Of a stretch of DNA of 64,000 nt, positions 48,401 through 60,797 are shown piece after piece. Made by a program: the position numbers and the translations under genes. Where the stretch lies: NCBI GenBank assembly GCA_012064415.1, contig SSNU01000225.1, positions 50,861 through 114,860 of the forward strand, read 5' to 3'. Below the pieces are notes generated by a model. That model ran no database searches, was not told the DNA's origin, and saw only the letters and a program-made list of their open reading frames with translations. The stretch comes from Gyrodactylus bullatarudis (lineage: Eukaryota; Platyhelminthes; Monogenea; Gyrodactylidea; Gyrodactylidae). The number at the start of each line of letters is the position of its first letter. Position 1 is the first letter of the stretch.

Positions 48401-49500
48401 TCTTTTAGACAATTAGACGCTAAATTCAATCTTTCAGATTGTAACAACGCCCATGATCTTAAATCCATTATGTTATATAAATTAGATCGAAAATAGATTA
48501 TTCAAAATCTCTCTTATACTCTTCCTTACATTTATAAATGTTAAAATCTAGTTTGGTCTTCGAATTAGTGCTCAGATTCATTTAGATAATTGACTCTATT
48601 GAACAAATTCATCTGGACTTAATCTTTATTGTATTCTTATGTCTATTGTAACCTTATATGAATAGCTATTTATAACCATATTTACCAATGTTGTACATAT
48701 CCAGAAATTATTTCTAACAAAAAAAATCATGAAAATTTTCACATTCAAAACGTTTTTTAATGTTTCATATTCATAATTTTAACTTGAATTCACATTATTT
48801 CTAACAAAAGAGTTGGAAAATTGTCTTAAATCTTATATTTGTTATTTTTTTAATTGCTAAAAATAAAATATCCGTTATTTTTCATGAATATTACCATTTT
48901 GATCGGTCAAAAATCGGTAGGAAAATATTAAAATTCTTGAAGATTGAATTTATCATATCGACGAGCGATTTTAGTAATTTTGGAAAATTTTGTTCAAGTC
49001 TAATTTGTGGCATAGTTTATATCAGGATTTATTAATAGACCAGTTATCTCGTTTCAAAGATAAAGATTTTAAAAATGTAGCTCTTTTATTTTCAGCAAGA
49101 AAGTGCACCTTCTCATTGATCTACTATTTTCAGAATTTTTTGAGAAGACTGCCTTAATTTCAGGATCTTGGTCCATGTAAATTCTCAAGAATCAAAATTC
49201 ACAGTATTTCTGTTTAATTCTAATGGTAATCTTTTATTTTTCTGATTTAGTTCCAAAAATGAGAAAATTCATGGTTCTTTCAATCATTATTCAAAGCTAG
49301 TTTAGACAAGAAAACCGAAATTGAAAACGAATTCCAGTTCAAAAAAGAAAATATCGAAAATTTGCCTAAATGTGTTTTTTCTTCATAGTGTGAAAAAAAA
49401 CTAAAATCTACATAGAAACTTTGCATGGATTTCATTGGTAACAGATCACACAGTTTATCTGACTGTTTTAACATAACATTTCATTAACAATCTAATGCCA
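45431..49500. other. Non-coding AT-rich stretch
   Basis: Nothing gene-like apart from the tRNA-like element at 47548-47760. The motif TTTTTCAATGAATTTTACTA at about 46664 is shared with the tandem repeat at 59901. Otherwise low-complexity AT-rich DNA. Confidence 0.5.
47548..47760 (+). mobile_element. tRNA-like SINE enclosed by a perfect 22-bp inverted repeat
   Basis: The interior (47655-47732) holds a perfect Pol III B box GGTTCGAATCC at 47711-47721, an A-box-like TGGCGCATTTCG and a five-pair anticodon-like stem (CGTTG/CAACG). The tRNA-like part is therefore clear, though not a full functional tRNA. The outer 22 bp, 47548-47569 and 47739-47760, are exact reverse complements (TATCCATATGAAATCTAACT at the left). 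SINEs do not normally have terminal inverted repeats, so this is either a composite structure or an insertion within a palindrome. Confidence 0.6.
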
Positions 49501-49501
49501 G

Positions 49502-49540
49502 CCAATCAGGCGCTAGGAATACTCTGATCCTTATAAAAAG
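49502..49540 (+). promoter_or_regulatory. CCAAT and TATA boxes before a small open frame
   Basis: CCAATCAGG at 49502-49510 and TATAAAAAG at 49532-49540 are spaced in a way typical of metazoan core promoters. They lie about 45 bp before the ATG at 49584. Both motifs are short and could arise by chance in AT-rich DNA, but their spacing and position are suggestive. Confidence 0.4.
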
Positions 49541-49583
49541 ATATAAATTCAATCTGAAAATAGCTGACCAAAGTTTATGAAAG

Positions 49584-49859
49584 ATGGTGAATAGAATAAT
49601 ATTCCTTGTCATCTCGGTTATTCAATGCATGTTCGATGTACTCATTGAATATGACGTTTACAAAAAAAAACATTGGAGCAGTTTTGATTTTGGACTAAAA
49701 AATGGTTTTTCTCTTTTTCGTCTTTTCACACTTTTGACCTATACTCCCCTTATTTACACCCACAATTGGGTAACAACTGTAGTTATAGCTTATTTTAAGA
49801 AATTCAAGCAAAATACGTCTTTGTTCTTATTCATTAAAATTATTTCAATAGAGTTATAA
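49584..49859 (+). CDS. Possible small secreted or membrane protein
   Basis: A 91-codon frame begins with a signal-peptide-like MVNRIIFLVISVIQCMF. A mixed segment (LIEYDVYKKKHWSSFDFGLK) and another hydrophobic stretch around LFTLLTYTPLIY follow. It has CCAAT and TATA boxes at the expected distance upstream. There are no dibasic-amide sites or cysteine pattern that would place it in a known peptide family. The frame length is only modestly above chance, so the call is weak. Confidence 0.3.
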   Translation: MVNRIIFLVISVIQCMFDVLIEYDVYKKKHWSSFDFGLKNGFSLFRLFTLLTYTPLIYTHNWVTTVVIAYFKKFKQNTSLFLFIKIISIEL

Positions 49860-49919
49860 TTTTGAGAAATAAAATTCCTTAGGAAATACATAATTATGAA
49901 CGTTTAAGGTTGCTTTATC

Positions 49920-50130
49920 GAATTGGTTCAAAGTTCGAAAAAATTGGATTTTGACGAAAAAATTTGAAAAATGACCATATTTTTCATAAAAATAATTTTT
50001 TTAGGACTTTTTTCTTCAACTGGAAAATGTGGGCGACATGAGTAGGATTCCAAAAAATCGAGGTTTTCGTAAAAATCATAGATTCCCAACTTCATATCAA
50101 TTAGCTTTATTATCAAAAATATAAACTTTT
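49920..50130. repeat. Dispersed AT-rich repeat copy
   Basis: Carries AAAAATGACCATATTTTTCA and TCGTAAAAATCATAGATTCC, both recurring in the intronic copy at 9.6-10.2 kb and around 30.4 and 6.25 kb. Non-coding. Confidence 0.55.
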
Positions 50131-50865
50131 CTGTTTAAAATTCTTTATTTCTGCAAATTTGTAGAAATAATTTTTGCAGGAATTTATACAGTAGTATCAG
50201 GAATTTCCCGAATTTTTCCTTACTTGAAAATGTCTTGACGTCAACAGGAAATACTGGATTGACAAGTCAGGAATTTCATATTTTTACAGTTTCAAAGGAT
50301 CATGACACACGAAATAAATCGGATACAATTCTCTCTAACCACAATCAGATAACTCAGAAAAAAATCTGATAAATTCTTGTCCCTGTTGAACATGAACTAA
50401 GAAGTTTTTTATCTTATTCCCTTTGATTTTTTCAAAGATTTGATTGACTCTTGAAAATTTATTTCATAACTTGAACTGTAAAATTTTAAATCCCAATTAT
50501 TTTTCCAGATTAATCGACTCTTTGTTATTCTTCCTATCCATCTATGAATAATTAGACTTATTTTGTCTCAAAAAGGCCATTCATGTTTGAAAATTTTTAA
50601 ATTCCTGCTGAATTTTCAATTATTAACTTTTTCGTGTAAAAATTCTGCTTTAATCTAATCTAAAAATGAAAAAAACTAATTTTCTTTCGAATGAGCTGAA
50701 TGATTCATTACGCGACAATAACACAATCTTACAAATCGGACATTATTTTCTGGCTAAAAATTTAAGATTATTAGGGGAAAAAATATTCATTTGAACAATA
50801 ATATTTACGAACTTCATCAAGAATGTTTAAGTTAGGTTTTAAACTCATTTGGAAGGCTAGACTCT

Positions 50866-50900
50866 ACCCTGACTGAAGTGAACCGGCGAAATATATGCTT
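50866..50900 (+). ncRNA. Degenerate hammerhead-like motif
   Basis: ACCCTGACTGAAGTGAACCG is followed by GCGAAATATATG. CTGAAG and CGAAA are present at hammerhead spacing but the invariant A after CUGANG is lost. It lies about 410 bp before the much better motif at 51280, in the same orientation. Confidence 0.3.
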
Positions 50901-51279
50901 GTTGTTCTCTAAGCCTTCTATACTCAAAAAATATATTCACTCCATGAATGAGAGAAATCTTGATGATCTCAAAACTGTAATTGCTCATATTAGATCTAAA
51001 ATTTTCTCATAACCAAAACAAGCATTCCAAAAAAGCAATTCAGATGAAAGCTAAGATATACATCATAAATTATCTTGGAAAATAAAAAACTCATAAAAAG
51101 TGAATAGCGAAATAATTCTTGGCCAGATTTTTTATTTGATTTATTAATCTGAATAGCTATATTGTATTAATTGAATGTTTAAAGGCAACAGAGTAATGGG
51201 ACTATTTTTAATTGTTTTTTAAACTTAAGAATTATCGAATACATTGTATACATATTAGTATTTTGAGCTTACCTCATAG

Positions 51280-51315
51280 CTGAAGAGGACAATCATTGTC
51301 GAAACGTTTGGAGGA
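51280..51315 (+). ncRNA. Hammerhead ribozyme motif (retroelement type)
   Basis: The order CTGAAGA (51280-51286), a hairpin GGACAA / TCA / TTGTC (51287-51300), then GAAACG (51301-51306) fits the hammerhead core exactly: CUGANGA, helix II of five or six pairs, GAAA. Penelope-like elements carry compact hammerheads of this kind with very short helix III. No reverse-transcriptase coding sequence is next to it, so it would be a solo terminal repeat or a non-autonomous element. This is the best ribozyme candidate in the window. Confidence 0.6.
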
Positions 51316-52847
51316 CCAATGACCAATCACTGTCAGATTAATTTTGATTTCTCGTCTTAAATAATGATTAATGGTAAAATCTGATTCGAATTTTTGAAAT
51401 CCTTACGATAAATTAATATTGTTATTATTATTTCTTGATATCCATGAGTTTCACAGTGAATTGCATTTAAAAATCATTTTTGGGCTACTTCTGATTAAAA
51501 GTACAAAGAATTGAATAGATTTTTCTTTATTCTAAATTTGTTCTTAACTTTAGATAAGTTTAGATCGTATTAAATAGATTTACATAAATTCAAAATAGAA
51601 AAATCTAATTTGTAAGAATTTAAAATTCAAATTATCATCTTTGGGTGATAAACCAATTTTCTCTCCTTCAAATCAGAGCATTCCTCTTTTCTTTTCTACC
51701 AACCCGACTCTGTAATCATACCCAGGGTTCTGGTAAAACTGGATTCATCAGCCACGTGACCAGATCTCCTCAAGATGTTTAAAAAAACAAAGATAAAAAT
51801 TTTAGGATTTTTAAACATGAATGACATAAATAGGAACCATTAAAATTAGTACGAGGTTAAAAAGTTCAATTACAAAGTTTAAAATAGATTCCCTTTAATT
51901 TTTGTTTTTTTCTGATAGAATTTCTTGCAGGACAAAAAATCAATAATCCCTTATGAGTGGTTGAATCGGAATCATTCACGTGATTATATTTCCTTTAGTA
52001 AATTCAACTTCCATTGTTCCACCAGTGAAACACGACACTTTCTTGGTCGAAAGAATCTTTAAAAACTTTTTTCACCATTCATTAGAAAGGAAATTTATTA
52101 AGCTACAAAATTGTGTATTATTCATCAAGATAGTTTATCGCTGAGGCCAACCAAAGCTATTTAAAGAAGGGTGATGTTTTGATAAATGCAGTCAAATATT
52201 TAGAACTTTTTTTGAAAACCTATTTGCTGAGGCTTTGGGAGAAAATTGAAAAATATTATTTCAAATATTCAATCGCCTGCTCGATATCTCTTATAGTTTA
52301 GAAGATAACTGGTTTTAGCGCCAAAAAATGCCAAATACGAATTTTCTTATTTGTGTGATGAAACAGAAAATAATTAGGGACATGAAGGGTAAAGGTGATA
52401 TCAACCTCTATTTACTTTGAAAGTTTGGACAAAATCTAACTACATTCTATTCTCATGAAAAAGACAAGGTGTATTACAAACAATTAGCCAATGAAATAGA
52501 CTTTTGCCTTGTGCAAATATATCCACTTATATTTCCATCTCCAGTGCATACTTTATATATGGGTATATGTTTTTTTTCAGAATATACATTTGTCCACAAT
52601 GGTCTGTTCTCCAATCTGATAGACTCAGTTTTCCATTTAAGAAGGGGACTCTTGCATTTTACCAAGATCAAAAGAAGCTACAAGTTCAAAATGATGAGAT
52701 TGTGAGTATTTAATTTGAATAACACGATTTACTCTTTATTACATTAGGAGAATTGCTTTGATTCATAACAGACTCTGAAATCTTTAATGTATATTAACTA
52801 TAAAAGTAAATCAAATTGAAATTGTATAACTAACCTTTTTCACAAAG

Positions 52848-52885
52848 TCTCCTCGAGACGTTTCGGTAACTGAGATGATCTATTA
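52848..52885 (-). ncRNA. Hammerhead-like relic downstream of R1 copy 3
   Basis: On the minus strand TCAGTTACCGAAACGTCTCG retains the CGAAACGTCT end that follows helix II in retroelement hammerheads, but the CUGANGA box has decayed (TAGATCA). It lies about 120 bp downstream, in minus orientation, of R1 copy 3. Confidence 0.3.
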
Positions 52886-53004
52886 ATTTCTTCAATGTTG
52901 GTGAAGTCGAAATAGAGGATAATTTTAGGTGTTTTATTTTTTTGTTTATCTGATTGGTTTAAAGGTTTAATATATTTTGAATGGGTCCCAGAGAATTTTT
53001 TTTC

Positions 53005-53290
53005 TTGACACGTATTCAATCTTTTGTCTATCCTATGGTTTATGAATACGCTGATTATGAAGTAATCGATCATAAAAAGACCCTTGATAAAAGTTATCTT
53101 ACTTTTTATCTATGATCCCGGGAAGTAGGTTTTCAAAAAAAAACGTTTTAAACAAAAATTAATCTTTTGAAAAAAATAAACTCTCTTTGAGTTTGAGGAA
53201 TGATTTAACCAAGATCCTTGCGTATTCCAGGAGATTAATAAATTTTCTATCGAATGGGTGGTAAACGAAGTATTTTCAAGACTACCAGAG
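53005..53290 (-). repeat. Dispersed repeat R1, copy 3
   Basis: Minus-strand reading contains FVYHPFDRKFINLLEYARIL, nearly the same as copy 1. The shared nucleotide blocks include TGGTTTATGAATACGCTGAT and CCCGGGAAGTAGG. Stops and indels show that it is dead. Confidence 0.7.
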
Positions 53291-53299
53291 ATCCCTGTA

Positions 53300-56200
53300 A
53301 ACAAACAAAATTATATTTTATCACCTAATGTTTCTAGGATTTTGGAAATTTTCAATTTCGAATCTTTTCCAAATACTCTGAATTTACCTTGAAAATTCTT
53401 TGAAAAAGTATTCAACGTAAAAAATAAAAAGGGCAATAAAATTCAAATCTCCAGTACTATAAAAATACTCATAAAAGTAAGATGGCCATTGATTTTCAAG
53501 AAAAGATTATGTTACATTAACTCTTCTCTCGTTTTGAAGTGGGAACTTGCTTTGAATAGTTTACGGATACTCAGCTTTTTAGTATAAAATGACTTTATTC
53601 TTTAATCCAATGTTTTTCAGGCTTTCAATACCATAAAGTTATTTAATCAAAGTGTATTATCAACTATTGTCGATGGATTCAGGAATTTATGGTTTTTACA
53701 AAAAATTTATTTTTTTCATCAAGGTCTTGAAATTCTCCTTGGTTTTGAGTACCGTTCCTAGGAAAAATTAGGGGACATTTTAAATTTTGAATTAGCTTTG
53801 AGTTCAAAATATTTGGTGATTTCAAGGTATAAGAGGAATCTAAGATCATTTTTCAGGATCACCATAGGTGATTCACCAATAACCAAAGAAAACAGTTATC
53901 ACTATTCAATTTTTGAATAAACTGAATCAATCTGAACAAATCTGGCGTAGACTCTTACAGGAAAAGAGAATGATTCTCAAGAGTTTTCCATCGGCAATAA
54001 AAGGACCAACTCGATCCCGAGTGTACTGAAATAGAAATACATCTAACTATTTTTTAATCAAATCCATGAATCAATCCATTATTACTGAGTAGATCAGCTT
54101 TTTTGATCAGTTTTCTTCTTTTGAAAAGATTTTACTGGAATGTTCCATCAACATGAAAATTAACATGTAACAAATCGAGTAATTCTATTTGTTTAAAAGG
54201 TTTTTTATCAATGTTTTAAATACATTTCCTGTTGATTATATACACCGTATGTATATTATTCTAACTAATTGCGAACTTTACTGAATGGAATGTATTCGAA
54301 AATACTTTTCATGGATGAATTAACTTGATATTAATATAGAAGAGAATTTATGTTCTAGATATATGTATATTTTTTATGCGCCTGTACGTCTCAAACGATT
54401 CAGGAGAAAATCCGATTTCATTATTTTACAAAAGAGCTACGAGTTAATTAATAAAAAAAAGTAAATGATTCTTAGCCGCTGTATCTTGCCAGGAGCACTA
54501 AATTTCCTGAAGGATAAAGCTTTAATCAAATTTATTGAAAAATGGCTTCTTAATAAGTCGCTCAAACAAACAGCTCCCCGAAAAAATACTCACCTAAATT
54601 GAAAATCTCTTTTAATAATAAAGCTAGAATTAAATATTTTTACAAAAACGTCTTTTTTCTATCAAGACAGTCAGGAAGAGAAAATTTATTTTTTTTAATT
54701 CTGAAAAAAATCAATTTGGTACGCCAAATTTCTAGGGTTCTTAAGATTCAGAAAGATTCCAAAAATTTCCGAATCGCCACTATTTGACTTTAGATATAAA
54801 TAAAAAATAATTGTAAAATAAGTTCTGATAAGGTTTACATAATTGATCCTTGATATTATGAAAGCTTTTTTCACTTGACTACCTAAGCGTAAATTTTGAG
54901 AAAAAAAGCTTGAAATTTTGATTAACATGCATAAAAATAAATGAAGAATCAGAATATCTATGAACCGCAGTACGCTTGAAATTTCATCTATATCTAATAA
55001 ATAGGTCCAGAGAAGATCCTAGGTAACCTTAGAGATGGTTCTTGCGAAAAGGAAGGTATCAAATCTCTTTTAGACTTGTTGAAAACTCTTGAATTTTAAT
55101 TTGAACTATCTAATTTTAATCATTTTTCAACATAAAGAAAATTCACAAGATTATCGAAAATTAATACTTGTTTTAATAATTTTATTTTCGGTACCTTTTC
55201 GGATTTTTTCAGACGGATCCGAATCTGAATTATCAGAAGAACCCTACAAATTACCCCTTTTTCGATTTTTGAACTCAATTGTCTGAAATGACTGTAAAAT
55301 TTTGAGTTCAAACATTTTAAAAAGTGGAAATTTGGCGCTTTTTCGAAATTTAAAATTTGCTAAAATGTTGGCCAGGTTGGGTATTTTTCGACAATTTTAT
55401 GGGATCATTTTATCATGGAACTCTGAAATAGTGATTTCTCATTTCCATGTCAATTTCCTTTTAAATGGAGTCATACTGGTGAGATATTTGGTAGCTAAAG
55501 GACAAAAAAGCATTTTATCTTCGAACAGGAACTTTCAAATGCTCTCCAGATATGAACTAAAGTTTTCAACATTCACGTCTTGATAAATCTCACTATTCAC
55601 ACACACTTGAAGGAAAGAACTTTTTTACACGAGAATATAAATGTGTGTTGCTTTAACGCAGAAAGGGACTACGAAATGAATACATATAGAGGGAGAGACA
55701 CAAGAGAAGAGTAAGAAAGAACACACTCGATAGATATAGATAGATTATTATCCATCTGATGATTATTATTTGATTTTGTTCTTATTCGATGTGAATATGT
55801 AACACTTCCTTGAAAGGAAAATCAGATAATTGATTAAAACAGCAATAATAATTCAGTTTACCTTATCCTCTATTCGACAAGGCAAGATTGTACACATAAG
55901 AGCTTGTAGAAAAAACTAAAAAGTCAACTGTGATGAGATTATTTTTTACGAAGCTATAATTTTTAAGGAGAATCTCAAATAGCAGATCATGTGGACCACT
56001 ATTGCGATATTTTTAAATTTTGATACTGATTTTTTCAAACTATCATCGATATGATAAATTTAATCTTCAAGTATTTTAATATTATCCAACCAAATTTCGC
56101 TTCAAAATACCCTTTTAAGCTTTTGGAATAAGATAAACGAGATTGTGAAAATTTTCAAATTAAAAACGTTTTTTAAAGTTGGTAATTATAACTTGAATTC

Positions 56201-58320
56201 ACATTATTTCTTACAGAAAAAGGTTGGAAATTGACTTAAATTCTATTTAAATTGTTTTTTCAATAGTCGAATTTTTCTCATTTTTCAGTTAAAAAATTTT
56301 TAAAATTCGAAAATTGAAGCGATTTGAGTAATTTTGCAAAATTTCGTCCAAGTCTAAAAACGTCTTATTTTCGAGTTAATTCGTTAATTCATATTATCTT
56401 CTTAACCAGTTCTTTTCTTTATCGGCAAGTCTATGAATTTCCCTCCTATAAAACCCAATAAAATACTTCAGAGGAGGAGTAAACTAATTCGGTATGGCTT
56501 GAGGCCTTTTCCACTTTGTTTTGCTATCACAGACAGGAGCGTGCAGTTTGAGTTAATCGATAGAATTTACTTTTACCCCAAACCACTCTATGATTCTGGC
56601 TAGATAATTTTTCTTTTACAGAAATAGAATTATTCATGAAAAAAAAATTCATTTCATTCTCAAAACTATAATTCCTCTACAAGCAAGAAAGAAATTCTAG
56701 TACAGTGAGAATTCTTTATGTAACTGAGCTATTACAATTGAGTCTTTTTGCATTGTTTCAAGAACTAAGAGATTTCTGAACTTTCTCGCTATATGGGAAT
56801 ATTTAAAAAATAAAATCAAGTTTCTAAAATCTATAAAGCTAGTTTACATGAAGATGAAAATTTACTTTTTTTACAAAAAACTCAGTTTTTTACTTCGGAA
56901 AGTCAGGAAAAAAAATAATTTTTCAAATTCCATGATAAAATAAGCCAATAAGATGGAAAAAATTTTAAAAATCTGATCAAAACATACCGTTTTTTACAAA
57001 TTTCGAAATGCACCAAATTTCCACTTTTTCAACTTTCGAATCCAGAATTTTTATCGATTTCAAAGATTTGAAGCAGTTTAATGTAGATTTGACAAAGAAT
57101 TCAAATTGGGCCGTGAAGGGAGAGAGGAGTCTACTGTTTTCAAGAAAAAGCTAAAATATTAAATTTTGGATCATTCCCCTTCGTTATAATCAACGAATTG
57201 GCATCGCCTTACTTGATGACTTGGTGTCCGTTGAAATCTAACTTGAAACTCCTCAAGAGTCTCAATAAAGAAGAGACGCGTCTATGTCTGGCATGCATAT
57301 TTGAATTTTTCCTTTACTAGAGCCAAGTTTTTTCTTTGACTTCCTTAAAAAGTGCAGAAATAAAGTTTAAGCTTTTTCAACTACTTTCAAGTGTTATCTT
57401 GATTATTTAGGCAGGTTTTTCCTCTTCACCAAAGCGGAAAGAATCAAAATTCGACTGTGACACACAATCAGTATGTTGAGAATATTGATCGTGGAATCGA
57501 GGGAGATAGAGTATAATTACCATGAGCTTGTCAGAAATGAAAAGGGAAGCAAATGTTTATTAATGACTTATTTCTTCTTCATGAATAATTCAGAAATTTA
57601 CCCACCTCATTGATCACCAGATTATTTTGTCCGTAATTTGATTCCAGTAGACTGCTATCTATGATAAGATGTTCAATCCTCTCATTTTCGAGTTGGCGCT
57701 TAATTTTGCTCAATACCGTAATCCATGAGGTTATTTTGAAAACACAAGTTTTGATAACATTTCGATAGATAACACTTTTATAGATTAGACTAAAATTGAC
57801 CATCAATGTGAAAATATTAATCTTCGTCCCAACGAATATCGCCTTTACATCTTTTTATGTTTTTCGAATAAGATGAAAACTTTCAAATAAAAAATATTTT
57901 ATACTCGTCAGATTTGTTTTATTCATGAGAAATAAGAGAATTTTCATATTTAAAAGTTCTATTCAAGTCATTTTTACAATTATTTTGACAAAAGTTAAAT
58001 TCATGAATTAAAAGAAACGTTTTTAATTTGAAAAATTTTTAAATTTTGTTTATCTTATTACGCAAGCAGAGATATTTTGGAGGGAAATTTGGTAGGATGA
58101 TGTTAAAACACTTGAAGATCATTTTTTTCATATCGATAGGCAATTTTAGTAATTTTGGAAAATTTCCTCTATTATTATAGAATGTCAAGGAAATTTGATT
58201 CCTCTTCGGTGATAATAATCTGGGAGGAAGAATGAAAATTGACAAATTAAGATCTATAGGAAAAGTTTTGACAGTTTTGAAAAGAAAAAAAAGATCTTCT
58301 TCCAGATAAAATATTAACTG
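53300..58320. other. Non-coding, repeat-rich DNA
   Basis: Contains degenerate copies of the dispersed AT-rich family (around 53680-53880, 55290-55420, 56820-57090). Near 55690-55740 is a purine-rich stretch (AGAGGGAGAGACACAAGAGA). No gene could be supported. Confidence 0.5.
56820..57090. repeat. Dispersed AT-rich repeat copy (inverted relative to 61.4 kb)
   Basis: CCAAATTTCCACTTTTTCAA and ATTTTTATCGATTTCAAAGA are the reverse complement of the corresponding blocks at 61360-61460, which shows that the family inserts in both orientations. Confidence 0.6.
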
Positions 58321-58386
58321 TATTTGTTTCTCAAGAGTCCAGCAAAGAAATCATTTGGGTTCCAAGGTTTCGTCATCATTATTTTC

Positions 58387-58632
58387 ATGTTTTCTCTGGC
58401 TGAACGTTTTAATGATGATTATTTTTTCTTTAGAAATATCCTGTTATCAATTTTTGTCATGTTCGCCTACATCCAGAGTCTCTCAGCAATTGGCTATCCC
58501 GAAGAGGAACTGTTCGAAAATACTCCCCTGGAGAAAAGAGCTCAAATGTTAAGAATTGGCAAGAGGGCTCAAATCCTAAGGATCGGCAAGAGATTCATGG
58601 CTCATGAGCCAAACTGGGTTTATGATAACTAA
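58387..58632 (+). CDS. Neuropeptide precursor with two LRI-amide peptides
   Basis: The precursor encodes two consecutive amidated hexapeptides, AQMLRI and AQILRI. Each is followed by Gly-Lys-Arg (amidation plus dibasic cleavage), bases 58540-58593, and is preceded by a Lys-Arg after a spacer (IGYPEEELFENTPLEKR). The C-terminal remainder is FMAHEPNWVYDN. A hydrophobic segment (NILLSIFVMFAYIQSLSA) just before the spacer is the signal peptide. From the ATG at 58387 the N-region is unusually long and acidic. A strong acceptor (TTTTTTCTTTAG) ends at 58434, so the real start may be in an upstream exon spliced there. An AATAAA lies at 58742. The peptides resemble short amidated Arg-containing invertebrate peptides, but I cannot assign a named family. 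Confidence 0.75.
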   Translation: MFSLAERFNDDYFFFRNILLSIFVMFAYIQSLSAIGYPEEELFENTPLEKRAQMLRIGKRAQILRIGKRFMAHEPNWVYDN

Positions 58633-58639
58633 ACAAAGT

Positions 58640-60280
58640 CGCAAAAGTAGCTTGATCTATTAAATAATTCTTAATGAAAAACATGAATACAGTGTATGAA
58701 TCAAAATTTAATGAAGAAGTTGAAAAAATATCTGACAAGAAAATAAATTCTTTTTCTGAGTGCTTAGCTTTATTTTCTTGATTTTCAAATTTACCCTTGA
58801 TTTCAATGTGATTGAAGGATGAAAAAAGAAACAAAAATTCATGAGTGTGCAGATCTGAAACATGTGGCCATAAACAGTAACATAACAGGTCACCTGATTG
58901 GTTTTAGAATTCATTCGACTTTGAACAAGTAGAAATACTAGGAATTTTAGATAAAATTTAAGAGTTCAGAAGAGGCTTTGAAAATATGTTGTTTGTATTC
59001 ATAGAAGATAGGTGATTATTTAAATCAGGAAGGCGGCACATAAAAAAATTTAATTTATATGAGAATTAATATTGTATCATAATCAATAAAAGCTTTCAAG
59101 GGTATTTTATGATAAGCTTCCCTTAACGAGTGACTATCAAAAAAGGATGATGGCTCATAATTTTATTGGATGCACCTGTCCTAAATAACTATGGTTTTGG
59201 GTCTCTACTTTCAAGTACGTTGGTGAATAAAAAATATAAAAAATGAATGAAACAAAAATGAATTTAAAAATCTATCATTTGCCATTTTACTAAAATAACT
59301 CAAATAAAAATGACTTTTAAAACATTTTAAAATAATCAACCTTGAATTTCAAGATGTATTCATCTGTTTGAATCAATCAACAATGAAAATCTGATAGATT
59401 AATTAAAAATATGTAGCCCTACTTTTATTTCATGTTGGAAAGATTGAATTAAAATTAATTAATACATTTCTACGATATATATATTTAGACAATATAAATA
59501 CAAATTATTTCTAATTAACATTAATAATAATATTATCAGAAAATAGGCAAAATAATTAATGAAATATCAATTGATAAAAGTTTTCCATCTCCATTATTCC
59601 AAAGGGACATGGATTTAAGTGAAAAAAAAGTAATGATTAATGGCAAAATTGCCAATAATGTTAATTATATTCAAATAACCAAACTTGTTTATACATGAGT
59701 AAAGTTTTCCACTACCATCTTGACAATTGAGGAGGGTCGCTGGGAAGAGTTGAAGTTCATTGCCAGGAACTTGTTCAGAGAGTTACTGAAATCGATTAAA
59801 AAAGACACTTTTAGCTAATTTAACACTCATTTTGAGAATTTTTCTCTGATATACTAGGATTATAGAGTTTAATAAACGTCAGTTTATAAATTTGCGCCAG
59901 CATCTTTTCAATGAATTTTACTACGAGACTAAATAAGTATTTTTAAACATCTTTTCAATGAATTTTACTACGAGACTAAATAAGTATTTTTAAACATCTT
60001 TTTAAATTGGAAAAAATGAGTAAAACTAATATTAAAACAAATTTGTAATATTGGGTAAAAGATTTGAATAATTTCGGTTTATTTTTAAGGATTTTAGGAA
60101 AGTTTGCTATTTTTAGTATATAAATACCCGAGAACTTTGATAACAAAGAAAAAGCATGTAAGTTTCTATCTATTTTAAACGATCCCACACTGATCGAACA
60201 GATGACAAATCTAACTTGAGTAAAATTATCCCTCTGGCCCTTACTAAAATATAATACACATTAGAATGGGTCTCTCCGAC
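58640..60280. other. Non-coding stretch
   Basis: AT-rich with the tandem duplication at 59901-59994. No gene or further recognisable element. Confidence 0.5.
59901..59994. repeat. 47-bp unit in two exact tandem copies
   Basis: The unit begins CATCTTTTCAATGAATTTTA; unit 1 is 59901-59947 and unit 2 is 59948-59994. The first 8 bases of a third copy follow. Part of the unit (CAATGAATTTTACTACGAGA) also occurs singly near 46667, so it derives from a dispersed sequence. Confidence 0.9.
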
Positions 60281-60289
60281 TTTATATAC

Positions 60290-60655
60290 TATTTAAGTGA
60301 CGTTGAGTTTTTGGGAAGTTGGTATTGAGACAATTCAATACATCATGCTCTGCAGCTGTTTAGGCTCTCAAAGCTATAGATCAGCACTTCAAATGGCCAA
60401 CCTAACCCCTCTTTGGCTCCGACGGATAGCAGTTATCATTAAACTGCATCTTCAACACTCTGGCCAGTCTAGATCTCACTATCAAACTCGCAATAACTCT
60501 CGTTAATCGATCCTAATAAGGACTACTACTACAGTCAGATTGAAGCACCAGATCAATCTCAACTATTTCAGGCACTAATCCACAAAAAAATTGCCAACTT
60601 CCTTTTCGGAAAAATACCAGATGACCACAATCTTTTTAAAAACTACTGTTTATAA
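60290..60655 (+). pseudogene. LINE retrotransposon C-terminal remnant
   Basis: GC-richer than its flanks. The plus frame from 60297 contains ALQMANLTPLWLRRIAVIIK, the 'L-x-PL-x-RR' pattern typical of the region downstream of reverse transcriptase in LINE proteins. Another frame ends in IANFLFGKIPDDHNLF. Frame changes and stops show that it is dead. It lies just downstream of the KNL1-like gene and in opposite orientation. Confidence 0.5.
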
Positions 60656-60797
60656 TTTCAAGATTCATTCTGTATATATTTATTTTTTTACTTCGATATA
60701 ACTCAAATAAACATTCTATTACAAAAAAGTTTGAGTAACTCTTTTCAAAAATCCAAAATTGCCGTACTAGCATGGCTAGTTCATTTAATGAATAAAC

